Positions 50,207 through 62,352 of a stretch of DNA of 64,000 bases are shown piece by piece (positions within the stretch are counted from its first letter, which is position 1; every line of letters starts with the position of its first letter). The DNA is from Struthidea cinerea (Eukaryota > Chordata > Aves > Passeriformes > Corcoracidae). The stretch is taken from positions 155,273 through 219,272 of the forward strand of contig VZTI01000925.1 in assembly GCA_013397865.1 (NCBI GenBank), given 5' to 3'. The translations under genes were made by a program, and so were the position numbers. The notes beneath the pieces are model-generated. The model made no database searches. It saw nothing but the letters and a program-made list of their open reading frames with translations, and was not told where the DNA came from.

Positions 50207-53200
50207 GTTTTTTCTACACAAAGGAACATTTGTATTAAAGACATTCTGTACCTCTGTTATCACTTGTCCTGTTCCTGTGCCTGGAAAATTTCCTTACCAT
50301 GGTTTGATTCAAATAGTGCCCAATTAAAAGAACTTGTCAAAGCTGCTGATTCTTTCTCTCTTCTTCTTCCTCTTCTTTAATTTTCATCTTCTGCATGATG
50401 CTGTTTCTTTTCCTCTCCATCACACACAACTCCTGTTTCTTAGCACTCTCAGTCATTTCTGTTCCATACCTATTCATCAGCAAGAGGTAGGAAAGAATAA
50501 ATGGAACTGTGTCTGTTTGGACCTGTGCAGCTCCAAGTCTTCACAGCATTCCTGGTAATTTATTTTCTGTGAGACCACTGCTCATTTGTCAAATTCAACT
50601 GAACTGCTGGATGGACAAATAGATGCTGCAATTACACAGAAAACAGAGTGTTGTCTCCTCCTTTCCTGGTGACAGAGTAGCAAATTGTTTCGACTTTTTC
50701 TTCTCCTCCTCTTCTCACTATAAAATCATGAAAGCAGGAAAGTGTAGCTCCTTTGACAGGCTTCAAGAACACCACTTTACCCAAGTCCTTCCTATTTTAA
50801 TTAATTTTTTTTATCTAATAATACAGAAATTACTGAGTAGTATCAACGAATTACTCCAAAAATTGTCAGCTTTAATGCGTTGTTGTACACACTTGCAATA
50901 GCACCATGATCCAGTCAGACCCTTGGATTTAAGCTAAATTCTAGCCCACGTCCAGCGTGGGAAGAGGAAGAGTGATTCCCAGGAAGAAAGTTAAACTTCC
51001 AAACAAAAAATTCAATATTTGATGAGCTTTCTGACAAAGATTAAGTGTATTTTTAATACAATGCTAATGATCACAGCAGAGCAGGGCCGTAATATATCAA
51101 AATGCAGCAGAATGGAAGTCCTGCAGGTTGGTATAATGAGAACTATTATTGTCACTTAGAAGATTGAACTGTTTCATTTAAGCAGTTCTGAATGCCAAAA
51201 TGCTGAAAGTAAAATATCAGGAGTTGTTAACTGTAACGATTTTTAAATCAGGATCATTAAACAGAAGGATTACTGCAGGAGCTGGTGATGAAAGCTGTGG
51301 CAATAATGCATCCATTTAGCAGGCATTCAAGTTGTAGCAAAGAACATGAGTGTTAAAGTTAACAGTTCATGATTTAGAAAATTTTACTTCAGTCTTGAGC
51401 ACTTTCCACTGTTTTTGTGTATGATTCAAGCAGTCTTTATTGGCAATGTGTGCTCAATATACCATGGTGGGGTGGGAGCTACTGTGCAGAGGAGAGGAAA
51501 TTGTACATTCTCACAGGTCCAACTTTTTTTCTGCAGTGAACTGAAAATAAATTAAAAAAAAAAAACAAAACACAAGCCACATCCCCAAAATCTCCATTGT
51601 TGCATTGCTCTGACTTTGTTATAAGTTTATGGAGCTGTCAAAACAGGGCACTGTCCATAAAGTTTAGACTTTTGTGGCCATTTGCCCCTGTTTTGCTGAG
51701 TTTTGTATCCACTTCCCAAGACTTGATGTGTTAGACTAATGGCTACAGAATTGTTTTTCTAATCAAAGGAAAGCTCAATTTCTTGATCAAAAACTTCTGC
51801 TTTTGGGTGTCTTGCTTGCTATACAGCTTCATGCCACAGATCATGTAATTCCAAATCACTCTGTGGGAGGAAATTATTAAAGGGAAGACGCAGCCTGCAC
51901 AATCAAGGACATAAAAGGCTGGGTTTAAAAGGATTCATTCCAGAAGGCTCTTGAGGTTGTGTTGAGCTTCCTTAACAAAATCACTTCACCATCCTTGCTC
52001 CTGTCCCTTCCCTCTGCCTCTCTTTTTTATTTTTTTTTTTATTTTTTTTAAGAAAATAAAGTAAATATTCTAAAGTGCAATGAAAGCATTACACTGTGCT
52101 CAGGACATTCAGGCTTCCTTGTGTAGAAGGGCTTGGGATATTTGAAATAGCCATGAAAGTGTAGCAGGAACATTCTGTGTGTTGGAAGCCTCCACAGAGG
52201 AAGCAAGATGTGATCTCACAAGTCAGAATGAAAAGGAAAAAAAAGGGGGAAAAAAGGGGGACAGTGGCGCAGTAAAATCTATATCAGGTTATCAGGAGAA
52301 CCAAAGAAATCAAAATACAAAGAAGGGAATGAGTTAGAATAGGTTGTCTGGGAAATATGGCAAATGTTCTCAGGAGACTTAACGATGTGTCCAATTAAGA
52401 ATCATTTTTGGTGTGCTACGAAAGCATCCAGGAGTCCCAGGACTCTGTTGTCATCAGCAAAGAACAAAGTGCTTGTCTTGGGGTGACTTTATGATGTGTA
52501 TCCCCTATCGCTACTCTGTGCCCACCAATATTTTCTGACCCCAGAAAGGATTCCCATGCAGTTAAGTGGCCAGGAAACAGGGACACACTGCTTCAGAAAA
52601 ACGAGGGAACCACTCCAGCTTGCTGTTGGCTCTACTAAAACTTATCCAAAGGAAAATTTCCAAGTAAACTCTAGATTCCAAGCAATGCCTGCCGTGCACA
52701 GATGTGAATCTCGCAAGGGTGAAGTAGAATGATGATTGGAGGTAAAATGACTCTGCTGTCTATAATGTTTTCTTTTTCATATTTACTCTTATATTTGGAA
52801 TAATTATCCATAACATATGTAAATCAAATGTTGTTGAATGTACATAGACTCCACAAGCAAACATTAATTTTCAAGTGAAGTCTCAACCTCCCTTCTTCCT
52901 GTTCCAATTGAGAACATTTATAGAGTTTTGAGCATACAAAGTCTGGAAAGTGAAGTACAGGCACAGTCTGTACCACAGAGTGTCTCTTTTTTCATTAAAA
53001 GAATGAAGTCTTGTCAGTGCCATTTATGACTTTATTTAAGAATGTACAGCTGGTGCTTTTGAGGAGAATATGTAAATGATGGATTCTTTATAGGTTCAGT
53101 ATTAAGTAAATACAGACTGCTCTGGCGTCATCCTATTTGATGCTGCTGAAAGGAACTAATCAAATAGTCTATAAATATCTTCAGTGTCCTTTTCCCTCGG

Positions 53201-53906
53201 AGGAGCAAGTTACTTTCTGTGAAATTAATTTCCATATTGTGTGTGCTAAACAGAGTAAGTGACAGCTCTCCTTTCAAACGCCTCATGTCATTACCTAGCA
53301 AACAAGTTTTGCATCATTGAAATTTAATATGGGCATCAATTTATAAATAGAGGGGTCAGTGGCCTGATAAACCATCTCTGGATCATGACAATGAAGTGTT
53401 CTGCTTCTTATCCTAAGGATGGAGGGAGGTGAAAAGCTGCAAAGTAGCCAGTCTGATCCCTGTGTCCATTCCTGTGAGAACCTGGATCTTTTTCTTTTCT
53501 ATTACGTTATTCCTGGAATATCCACAGGCACAATCCAAGCTCTACTATGCCTTAAAATATAACCAACTGTCTTCAGCTCAACAGGCAAAGAAGGCAACTT
53601 CCTTTATTGTTTAGTGTCCTATGGCTGTGTTTGTTAGAGAACACTGGATCTCATGCTGCCCAAGATGGGGAAAAAAGGGGTCCATTTTCAGCTGCTTTCT
53701 GTCCTGGATTCCTGCAGCTCTCAGTTGGGTTTGATATCTGAAAAAAAGGCTTGTGAGTATTTTAATGCTTTCTTGACTGAGCAAGGAACAATTCTGGTTA
53801 GCTTTTCTCCTGGCCTGCCCTGTCGGAAGGGTGGAACCTTCGCACGACGCTGACTGGATCCCGACTGGGGAGCTCGGGGAAGGAGCCTCCTGCCTGAGGG
53901 CAGCGC
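50207..53906. other. Unique AT-rich DNA, no gene seen
   Basis: About 3.7 kb. Purine runs occur at about 52230-52262 (A8-G5-A6-G5 pattern), with a poly-A/T tract at about 52022-52050. Two stretches (about 51060-51370 and 53030-53370) are free of repeats and rich in TAAT/ATTA motifs, as conserved non-coding elements often are; this rests on composition alone. The right end (about 53815-53906) is CpG-rich and leads into the duplicated segment. Confidence 0.4.
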
Positions 53907-54090
53907 TTACCAAAGAGAGCAGGCGTGGAAAACACATCCTTGCACTGCTTTCCCGACCTATAAACTCACTCACTCTGGGTTTCCAGCAGCCACTGGATTA
54001 TTTTCTGCTGGACTGTGGACATAAAGACACAAATTCGTTCCTTCCATACTTGGGTTGCCAGTGGTATTATTTTACTTTTCAGTCCCAAGT
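53907..54090. repeat. 184-bp duplicated segment, copy B
   Basis: The partner of 47825-48008. The mismatches are one base in the GACA(A/C)AAATT block and two in the GTTCCTT(T/C)C block, all close together. Copy B continues on its left into a CpG-rich stretch that copy A lacks, so if one copy is derived, B is likelier to sit in the parent element. Minus-strand signals: acceptor-like CCACAG before 54012 and donor-like GTGAGT after 53974. A second donor-like GGTAAG at about 53906-53911 lies at the duplication boundary. Confidence 0.85.
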
Positions 54091-55677
54091 TGAACCAGCT
54101 TGAACTGACAGCAAAATATAATTTATTCCCATATTGTGCATGTTGTGAGTGTTTGGATGGATGACTCATTTTGAAAATCTGAAGAGAGAGTTCATTCTGT
54201 CCTAATTTAAACCTACTCATTTTGCAAACTCTCTTTTACACCCTTGTTCTTCATAAGAAAATATCCCATCGTAGAAAAAAACCTTTCAAATTATCAGAAA
54301 AAATAGACCTCAAAAACTGTAAGCTGACAACCAATCTATGGATAAAATTCTCCAAATACTTAATATGGCTGTGCAGCACCTTATTGTTTATATTTTTGAC
54401 AGGCAGTGTGGCCTTTCCAATGATTTTCACTACATTTCACATCCTCCCTTTGAAAGGCACTTTATTGTCATCCAGGTGTAGGCTATGTGCCTGCTCAACT
54501 AAAACATGGCTGTAGTTTAATCCTAGCAGTGATGAATTGCTGGAGTGAATTCATGCAAACAGGGAAATAGAAATTAAATTCATCACACTATGAAAACCAT
54601 TCCTCCCCATGTAAATTAGTAGCTTTACTGCTAAAATCAATTTGTTTTGGAAAATTATGCAAAAATTCTCAAAGGACTTAGGTGGATGATTTATTATACT
54701 CTTACTCTTTCATAATATTAGAAAATGAAATTTATTCACACAATATTACATGGCATAAGCTGAGAGATTTAGTGACAATTTCTGTTTATTACAATTAATC
54801 TAGGTTGTCTGTGGTGACAGAATTCCCACAATGTGTAGGACATAATCTTTATGAGAGATGCTTTTCATTAAACTGTACACAAGTGTTCTTCATTTGAATG
54901 GAACAGATCAATTACTTCTCTATTGCCAGGCCTTTCAATTGTTCTAATAATCTCTAATGAAATTCAGTGTTTATATGAAAGCCGTTTGTATTCTGAATCC
55001 TTGAAATATCAGAACCTCACAATGCCCTCAGAAAATAAACAGCTCCTCAGATCTTTTAAGCAACGTAAGTGGGAGCTATTTAAAATGACTTTGGACATCT
55101 TGTTCAGGGTTCTAAAACTCGCCTTGTAGTTCATTCACGCCAAGAGTCCTGCTGCTGAAATCAGCGGTGTTCCTGTTAAACGCACGTGGCTATCACTTGA
55201 TGGGACCTACATCCCTAAAGAAATACCAAAATACTGTGCTAGAGATGCTGGGGGTGAGGAGACAGGGAGTGGAAAATAGGATTCAAACAAGTAATTCATG
55301 TCTGGGCAATAAATCATACAGCCAGAGAAATACATTGAAGATAATAAATATGCATTTATAATTTTTACATCTTAGTTAAGGAATGCCGGGCAGGACAATA
55401 TAAATTTTACATTTTTGCATAAGCTTTTTTTTCTGTTGCCCTCTCTGGGCCTTAACCAGTTGTAGTAAGTCCAGAATGTTTGTCCTCTGTGAGGGGCCTC
55501 TGCCCGTTTACCTGCACAGGTTTAACTGGACAATGGGGCCCCAGGCAGAAAAGCCATCACCCCAAAGGGAAACAAACAGCAGAGAGCTCAGCTTAACCAG
55601 AATGCAGTTAAAATACATAACAAAAATGCGCCAAAATGCTGCTTGCCATATTTCAAGATCCATTGCAAAGAGAGATC
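54091..55677. other. Unique AT-rich DNA, no gene seen
   Basis: About 1.6 kb with nothing recognised. The open frames (at most about 104 codons) run into CR1 or have no support. Confidence 0.45.
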
Positions 55678-55816
55678 CCAGAACCACAGAACGGTTTGGG
55701 TTGGAGGGAACCTTAAGGCTCATCCCATTCCACCCCTGCCTTGGGCAGGGACACCTTCCACTGTCCCAGGCTGCTCCAAGCCCCGTCTAATCTGGCCTTG
55801 GACACTTCCAGGGATG
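55678..55816 (-). mobile_element. CR1 LINE, 5'-truncated, minus strand
   Basis: The inverted tail CCAGAACCACAGAACGGTTT is followed by CACCTTCCACTGTCCCAGGC and ends at GGACACTTCCAGGGATGAA. It is more diverged than the young copies, with a short deletion after CCAAGCCCC. Confidence 0.9.
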
Positions 55817-56171
55817 AATTTTATTCCTTTCTCCTAGTAAATCATAATCCTAATGAACTGTAATAACTTTTTGCAGAGGGAGATGCAAAACAACTTTTAA
55901 AGTTTCTACCACCGCCCCCTTTAATAATTTCAGAAGATAACTTTTGACATGAATAAAATACATCACGCAAAATATTGTGAACTTGAACGTTCATGTCAGT
56001 TTTAAGCACCAGACAGCTTGCCTGTGTTACCTCAGAAGTCTCTAAGTATCTTTATGTGAAGAATACCAAATTAGTATTTTCAGACAAAAATTTAAATATT
56101 TGTTTTAACCAATGGTATCAGTTTTTTGAAAAAAAGTCTTCTATGCCAGAACTGTCTTACATTCACTAACT
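55817..56171. other. AT-rich spacer, no gene seen
   Basis: About 355 bp of AT-rich sequence without recognised features. Confidence 0.5.
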
Positions 56172-56805
56172 TGTGTCTAGGCATGTTGCACTGAGTCAGG
56201 GAGATGCAGCAGCAGCTCTGAAGGGCGAGGGAAGCTTTGTGAACATTACTTATAATGTCAGTGGGCTGGCAAGAGCCCCAGGCCCCAAGGGTGATGTTAT
56301 ATGGTGCCAGGTGACAAAACGTGGTGACCCTGGAGATGGCCACATCAATTGGCCTCTGAAGGTGGCAGGTCCCAGTGTGGTTCACACCTGTGTTCCTAAA
56401 CCTTGATCTCCAGGAGCTTCATTGTGGGAAACTTCAAACTCTCAGTGTCTGTAGATGCTGAAAAGCTCTGGTAGAGAAATTTTCCAGCTTTCTGCAGCAT
56501 TCTGTGAGAGCTCTGTGGTTCTCATGAAAGCTGTGATAAACACTGCTACGGGTTTTTGTAAACTGGGTTTTATCTGTGCACCTGGGGTCTGTTTTTCAGA
56601 GTTGTTATGGTACACAGTGAAATAATATTTTGAAGTAGGTGTTGTGAACTTTGGCCAGTGGGACAGGGGGTGGCTGGTCCAAGATCCAATGACCTCCTGT
56701 CATCTTTGGGAACCAAATTATATAAGTCAAATTATAATTAATTAAATAACTACTTTCTTCCTGAACTTGGATTGTGTCGTTACTCGCTGTTCTTGGTACA
56801 TCACA
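56172..56805 (+). mobile_element. Solo LTR, ERVL-like, plus strand, diverged
   Basis: About 634 bp, starting TG and ending CA, collinear with the LTR at 49295-49931. TATA-like TTATATAAG (56718-56726) precedes ATTAAA (56741-56746) and a U5-like end, GGTACATCACA. The two LTRs look only roughly two-thirds identical by eye, so they are different subfamilies or old separate insertions. A 77-codon open frame at 56173-56406 lies inside the U3 part and is not a gene. Confidence 0.6.
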
Positions 56806-59561
56806 CCACCTTTATATCTGCTCCTCTCCAGGTGCCCTCTCTATCAGGAATATTTCAAATCCGTGGGTGCAAGGTATAAAGCCAGGCTGGGACAGAGGTG
56901 CAGAGTGTCCCACGTAACAGTGACCTTTATGTAACCGTTTTTATCGAAGTGATGCTGTCAGGTACCACATGATTTGCCCACCTTCTGTACATCTCCCTCT
57001 GTCCAAGCGCAGGAGCACTTTTGGGAGGCCCCTTCCGCTCAGGAAAATTCAGAGTAATCTCATTCCAGCAGCAGTATTGAGGTATTCCACGATGTTTGTT
57101 GATTTAAAAGGGTTTTCTCTCAGCCCTCCTTTCCCTGAATAGTGTTCTGCAAGCTCACAGTTTGTGTAAATAGGCACTGACTAATCGTGTATTCACAGTG
57201 GGAAATTTAGAAATTACTGTGTAGGGAAAACCATATGGAAAAAACTACTTTTGTAATTTATTTTTAATGGCAGAGTCTTTTCCTATAATCAGAAACTGGC
57301 TGACATAATATATAATATGATGCCTGACAAGGGGTTGTCTTTTCTATTTTACGTCTTTTCTATTCTATGTCTTGTCTTTACGTCTTTTCTACTTTACTCC
57401 TTGAGTTTTTTTCTAAAGTCAGATTTTTTTGTCCTTTGAATCTTTTTATTGGCATATTTCTGCCCAGGCCGTGGCTTTAACATTTATAAAAGGTGCTGTA
57501 TTTTAATATCCCCTTTCATTTTGTACCAATGGGGTCCACCTTGCCAAAGCACTTGTGCTTCTATGATTCAAAATTCTACTGTGGTGCAAAACTCAGAGGC
57601 TTCCATCATATTTATAATCATAGCAACTGTATTGTGTATAAGAAACCCAAAACCCAGGCAAAACTTACTGGAGGAATACTTTTCAATGGAATATGATTTT
57701 TTGTCCAGTTATCTAAACTTCTAAACAAGCAGAAAAGTTAAACTGGACCCAGCTACAAATTGTCTTCAAAAATCCTTAAACTTTCCTTACACTGAAGTGA
57801 TACTGAAAATAGATTTTAAGGAGGAGAAAAGAGCTCAAGGAATACGGAGGTACAACATAAAAAACTGTCCAAGGGTCAAAGCAGGGGGGTAAAATTCCAT
57901 GTGTCAAACATAACAAAGTGGCCAAGAAGACTGGATCCATCACCACCAGGCTTTTGGGCTTCCAGGTTGGAAGCAACTTGCCCAGCAGTTGGAATAAGGC
58001 AGGCAGGGAGCATTGGAGGCTGCTTGTAGCTAGAAAAGACTTTCTAAAGATACTGGAAGGTAACTGTGATACTTCCATTGGAATTCTTGCCCCAGTGGGA
58101 GCGAAACGCTTTGTTCTGATGCCTGTTTTGCCATTAGTTTAACTCTTTTCTTTACTTCTAGACTCTTGAGGGCAAATCTGAAAGCAAAGCCGTTGACACT
58201 TGAGGCACACAAATCTTTTTAAATTTGGGAATTCCATCATGATGTCACATATCTCCTTGCCTTTGGAACTCTTGTTTTCAGGGGGAGTTGTCACATGTTA
58301 GAAGTGAGAACAAAAATAACAAGTCCACAATATTGCTGGAAAGCTTTTTTGTATGTAATATAGCTCCTCCCACTGAGCACCAGGGTGTCTGAGTTTTGCA
58401 CAGTCTGTTATACATTTATATTTAAAACTTTTATCTTCCAGGCTTTGTGACTTTGATTAGTCTTGTGAATCACATAAGCCTTGTGCCTTAAACAATGGCT
58501 CATTCTTCTTCAGCACAATGCAATCATCTGACAAAAAGGGAACTGAACAAAGGTAATTAAACCACTTTTATGGCACAGCTGATAATTTTTAAAGTGCAGA
58601 TACCACCACTGTTCAATATCTTACTTGGAAAAAGTAACTCACAATTTACCGAAACAAGTTTAATTTTCTTTAATTGGTTAATTGAAATTAATAAATTCAA
58701 TTCTTTTGACATAAAGAACTTTGTAACTTTCAGGTAGTAGATTGCCATGGCAATGTGGAATACCAGGAAACGTTCCTCATGAAAGCAGGAGGGAAGGGAT
58801 GCCAAATGAGCAGCACCACGCTGTGGGTCATCCACAAGATGGCAATAGCAGAATGAGTTCCTGGAAGTTCAGGCCTGTATGAAACTGTGCTCTTTGCATC
58901 TGATGCTTATTTGGAAATTTAATTGGGATCAGAGCAAAGCTGGGACAGAAGTTGGTTGCTTTGCCATCCTCTTGTTCACAGAAATATAATGTGATTATAA
59001 AATATAAAGCATAAATTTGCATTCAAACCTCTCTGACCTTATTTAAAAGATTTAATTTTTTCAGCTGGTCATTGATACAGTAGAATTTCTGCCACACAAA
59101 ATGCTGTGAATAACGTTTCTCTTCTTTCCCTCTATCCAAGTTCTATAGTCCATGAAAGGTCCAAGCTGAAATATTTTGAACAGTCGTATTTCTCACAGGT
59201 CTGTGTGACTGCTTGAAGTTAAGCACTTGAATAAAAGTCCTAATTTTCAGTGATGCTAAACATGTTCCAGTATGGCAAACTGAGGCAAATAGGTGTTTCT
59301 CCAAAGAAATTGGACTGTGTATTTAATACCTCTCACATTTAAAAATATATTTCTGAGAGCTTATTCCTGTATGCTGCTACATTTTGAAGCATTTCAATTG
59401 CCTCAAAAGCAAAACAAAATTAAAAAAAAATCCACACAAACAAAAAAAAAAGAAAAAGGGGGAACTATCTTTAGATTTTTTTTTAAAAAGTCTCTCAAAT
59501 CAAATATCTTTATCAAATTTAGTAACTAACTGAAATAATAGAGCTGTAGTCCTTCTTTTCT
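56806..59561. other. Unique AT-rich DNA with a minisatellite
   Basis: About 2.8 kb. Apart from the pyrimidine-rich tandem repeat listed separately and an A/C-rich stretch at about 59415-59458, nothing was recognised. Confidence 0.45.
57337..57397. repeat. Short tandem repeat, about 16-base unit
   Basis: Four imperfect units based on GTCTTTTCTATTTTAC lie at 57337-57352, 57353-57368, 57369-57381 (shortened) and 57382-57397. Confidence 0.8.
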
Positions 59562-59888
59562 TCCAGTGCCTGAAGCAGCTGACAGGAAAGAGGGAGAGAG
59601 ACTATTGACAAGAGATGGAGGGACAGGACAAGTGGGAACGGATTCCTGCTGCCAGAGAGTAGGTTTGCATTAAGTTTTAGGAAGGAATTGTTCCCTGGGA
59701 GGGTGGGCAGACCCTGGAATACAATTCCAAGAGCAGCTGTGGCTGCCCCTGGATCCCTGGCAGTGCCCAAGGCCAGGCTGGTTGGGGCTTGGAGCAGCCT
59801 GGGACAGTGGAAGGTGTCCCTGCCCATGGCAGGGGTGGCACTGGATGGGTGTTAAGATCCTTTCCAACCCAAACCATTCCATGATTTT
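59562..59888 (+). mobile_element. CR1 LINE, about 327 bp
   Basis: Young-lineage copy. It starts in the block GCCTGAAGCAGCTGACAGGA, includes TTGTTCCCTGGGAGGGTGGG and ends CCCAAACCATTCCATGATTT. A 222-codon minus-strand frame spanning 59670-60338 is partly antisense CR1 and is not a gene. Confidence 0.92.
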
Positions 59889-62148
59889 ACAGTTCATGAT
59901 TTTGGACACGGAGAGTGTTGGTAGATAGATGCTCCTGAGGTTTGGATGCCCATCACACCCAATGAGGAGCTCAATCCACCTGTCCAAACACAGAATTTCA
60001 GCATCTGAGCCCTCATCCATCTCTGTCTGCCACCATTTAGCAAAATTAGATGGACAAAAAAAATGAAAATGCTTGAAAACAACAGCTACCATAGTCAACA
60101 CACGCCTTGGGCAGTTCATGAGTTGCATCTTCCCTGGAAGTTGCCTTTCTCCACTGTCCATACAGGAAGCCTCCAATGACCAGGTCAATTGGGCAGATGC
60201 TTTAGCCAAGGAATCTCCACCAGGTGTAAGTATTTTATTGCACAAGACTGCAATCCCCTGCCCACGTGCTTTCCTGGGATACAGTTTGGCTCTGGAGGTG
60301 TTTTTGCTTCTTTTCTGGACGTGTACAGTGTATTTCACTTATTTGCAAATGTCCAACAAAACCTTAATCTCCTTCACTCTGTGTTGATATGGCAAAGACA
60401 GAGAAAGTCTATATCTCTTAAAACTCATTGCTGATGTTCCATAAAGTTGGCTTTTCTTCATACAGGGGAGGTGAAGATGAAGGCCAATATTGCTGTAGTG
60501 AATTGATTATGAATTTGCATAGAGATTAAGCAGGCACCTCATTGACGTGGAAACAGAAGTTACAGACAAAGTTAATATTTTATCCGAACACCTATTTCAG
60601 TGACTTTTATAAACACAAAGTGTCATTTGGGTTTCTACCTCTTTTTGAGGAAGCAAACACATGATATGGACAGTTACACGTGAATGGTTACACAACTGAC
60701 TGAAAATAAATGCTCATTCTTTTGCTCTTGTTCTTGACTTGTTCACTAATCATCGAAAGGTGAGTGCCCAGATGAATTTCCAGCAATATATCCTGAAATT
60801 CCTTCCTCTATGCACACACATTGGGTGAAAGTATTTATTAAGTTACAGTGTCAGCCTTGACAAATTATCTATTGCACATATTTTGGTAAATCCAGCAATA
60901 TTACAGGTACAGAAGAAGAAGATGAAATCCTAGGAGGCATGGGTCTTATCTTTAATGAGAACTGCCAAAAAGCTTATTAAAAATTACATGGGAACGTAGG
61001 CTCGACTTAAATTTTGTAATATTTTTTTAATTACCCTGGCTCCAGAGCAGGACAAGGACATTCCTGGACTCTGCAGATGTTTGGAATCTCTAACGCCTTT
61101 TGGAACAACAGGAGGGCAAAAACGACCCATCGCTTTGCCTGAAAAAAGTGGAAGGCGGCAATGATCAGCCTGTTCTGTTTCTTTTCTTGTTACTGGGTGT
61201 CTGTAGCTCATAAACACTCGTGAATTGTTTTCACTTTCAATGACTTTCTTTAAATGAAATCGAAGCAGACTGAGCAAGGTTTAAAATTGGATCTTATCAG
61301 CCAAATCCCAGTTCCTAGTTTTCCATAATCAAGAGTTCAGTTAGGGCATTGCCAGAGAATTAGACCTTTTGATTGGAGATGGTTGCTAAAACAGACTCAC
61401 ATTTTCATTGTAACCCTTGCAGAATTGTACAATTTATGGCTCACACTTACCAGAGTTGTGCAAGGATTTCTCATTTTCTAAATTCAGGTTATCTTACTCC
61501 TACCCTTTAAATTCATGTTACCTTTGCCCATAGGCTGTTGACAGGAATGACTTTTGGGGTTTAGGTTTTTGTTTAACTTCATGTCAGTTCTGCAACCTGG
61601 TCTAAAATGGGCTAGTTAAATTCCTGTTCCCATTAAACCAGTGTTTAGGTTTAGTTTTAGCAATCTAGAAGGGAGGTGAGATGAATCCTGGGTGTGACCG
61701 TGCTATCCCATTCACTAGAAAAACTAATAATTTACATTATGGTATAGAAGAGCTGTGTCTTTAAATTAAGAGGCAACATTCAGGATTGTTAGTAAAATGT
61801 AGGCTTTTTTTAATTTATATGAAAAAATGTATTTTTAAAATTTATATGTATATATATATTAGCTCTGCTGTCTTCTTTACTTGATGGAAACCTTCAAAAT
61901 TATGCATCACTCAATGCAATGTGCAACTTTTTCTCCTCTTGTATTTTTAACTCGGCAGAAAATATAGAAACAACAGACTCCCAGGTGAGTAAAGACAATT
62001 AAGTATTACTCAAATCTCCAGTATATTCTAATTTAACACTAATTACTTTGTTATAATTCATTAATAAATATTTAATTTGGCCTTGAGCATGGACCGCTTG
62101 TTTGTTCCTGTAAAAACCAAGTACGAAATCTTTGTTTCTTAAAAATTT
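59889..62148. other. Unique AT-rich DNA, no gene seen
   Basis: About 2.3 kb. Plus-strand translation near 60176-60230 reads NDQVNWADALAKES, faintly like the C-terminal end of a retroviral RNase H. No surrounding viral frame supports it. A TA-rich run lies at about 61845-61860. Confidence 0.4.
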
Positions 62149-62352
62149 TTCCCTGGGAGGGTGGGCAGGCCCTGGCACAGGGTGCCCAGAGCAGCTGTGG
62201 CTGCCCCTGGATCCCTGGCAGTGTCCAAGGCCAGGTTGGCCACTGGGGCTTGGAGCAGCCTGGGACAGTGGAAGGTGTCCCTGCCCATGGCAGGGGTGGC
62301 ACTGGATGGACTTTAAGGTTCCTTCCAACCAAACCATTCCATGATTCATTGA
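62149..62352 (+). mobile_element. CR1 LINE, 5'-truncated
   Basis: Young-lineage copy starting at CCCTGGGAGGGTGGGCAGGC and ending AACCATTCCATGATTCATTG. It is nearly identical to the corresponding part of 24371-24877. Confidence 0.93.

Noticed and set aside
56173..56406. 77-codon frame that could pass for a small protein
   Set aside because: It lies entirely within the U3 part of an LTR that aligns with 49295-49931.
49295..56805. A complete provirus bounded by two LTRs
   Set aside because: The LTRs are too divergent by eye, no primer-binding site or polypurine tract is adjacent, and the interior lacks gag/pol-like frames and contains ordinary CR1 insertions.
59670..60338. 222-codon minus-strand open frame
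   Set aside because: Its C-terminal third is antisense CR1 and the rest has no recognisable domain, so it is a chance chimera.
6111..62352. Recurring near-identical blocks as a possible CRISPR-like array
   Set aside because: Spacing is irregular over kilobases, orientation is mixed, and the blocks are CR1 3' ends with the typical 8-base tail.
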